Below are positions 63,954 through 64,000 of a DNA stretch of 64,000 nucleotides, piece by piece (within the stretch, counting starts at the first letter, position 1; each line of letters starts with the position of its first letter). Position numbers and translations under genes: made by a program. Below the pieces are notes generated by a model. The model had not been told where the DNA came from. It worked only from the letters and a program-made list of their open reading frames with translations, and ran no database searches. Origin of the DNA: Noviherbaspirillum massiliense JC206 (GTDB lineage: Bacteria; Pseudomonadota; Gammaproteobacteria; Burkholderiales; Burkholderiaceae_D); the NCBI RefSeq assembly GCF_000312045.1, contig NZ_HE978634.1, positions 739,940 through 803,939 of the forward strand. The letters are read 5' to 3'.

Positions 63954-64000
63954 ATGCCTGCATCGCGTCCCTTGCCACGCTCCTCTTCAAGCCCTTCGCC
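63954..64000 (+). CDS. Possible start of the next gene (truncated by window)
   Basis: An ATG at 63954 opens a frame MPASRPLPRSSSSPSP that runs off the end. Sixteen codons are visible and no motif is seen. Divergent placement beside the metallohydrolase fits a regulator, but this is a guess. The frame is Ser/Pro rich. Confidence 0.25.
   Translation, partial: MPASRPLPRSSSSPS

Overview
The window is GC-rich DNA from a Gram-negative proteobacterium. The most likely source is a betaproteobacterium of the order Burkholderiales, perhaps Oxalobacteraceae. This rests on gene content: an Lpp-free set of small lipoproteins, a PhaC-like hydrolase, a 373-residue-class KAS III, a second EF-G, and GTG/ATG starts with strong AAGGAG ribosome sites. 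It is inferred, because no rRNA gene is present. There is no prophage, integron, CRISPR array, tRNA or rRNA. Genes are mostly short operons with many 4-base ATGA/GTGA overlaps.

Layout. 0-4.4 kb: the end of a NodU/CmcH-type carbamoyltransferase, an N,N-dimethylformamidase-like protein, and a clsB-ybhN membrane-lipid pair. 5-9.9 kb: MYG1-like hydrolase, nucleotidyltransferase-like protein, metallophosphoesterase, MliC-like lysozyme inhibitor and a PhaC-like alpha/beta hydrolase. A 20-bp-spaced pair of palindromic sites lies between the last two. 10-18 kb: a tandem-PAS hybrid histidine kinase and a run of stress-flavoured small genes (a triple-DUF4142 lipoprotein, an SRPBCC protein with a long disordered tail, a CBS-pair protein). 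18-24 kb: an hsp20-lon-PEBP operon, hemerythrin, a DUF5996 protein and a voltage-gated-type K+ channel. 24-34 kb: small secreted or membrane proteins, YCII, cupin, MFS exporter, a second CBS protein, a short-chain dehydrogenase and a methyltransferase.

34-51 kb: DsbA-like thioredoxin, YjbQ, phosphatidylserine decarboxylase, an operon of DUF1326, DUF2182 and an EamA exporter, mscL, a KAS III enzyme and a thioesterase. Next comes a compact four-gene sulfur-carrier cysteine operon: JAMM peptidase, CysO/MoaD-like ubiquitin-fold protein, rhodanese-MoeB, CysM. A 625-residue lipoprotein, a type-I glutamine synthetase and a third CBS protein follow. 51-64 kb: NERD-domain protein, lipoproteins, an ODP-type metallo-beta-lactamase protein, an endonuclease III-like protein, a polar amino-acid ABC transporter, a RAYT transposase, a second EF-G and a metal-dependent hydrolase.

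Three things stand out. (1) A REP/BIME family with the head GTAGGGTGCGCC is scattered across the window and clusters around a REP-associated tyrosine transposase at 59.1-59.7 kb. (2) The CysO-like carrier ends in an 11-residue tail after its Gly-Gly, so the adjacent JAMM peptidase would have to trim it; the Gly-Gly codons double as the ribosome site of the next gene. (3) A 58-codon gene at 62.48 kb has a double-glycine leader typical of bacteriocin/RiPP precursors and sits among the REP elements. All functions are inferred from sequence motifs read by eye; no database search was run.
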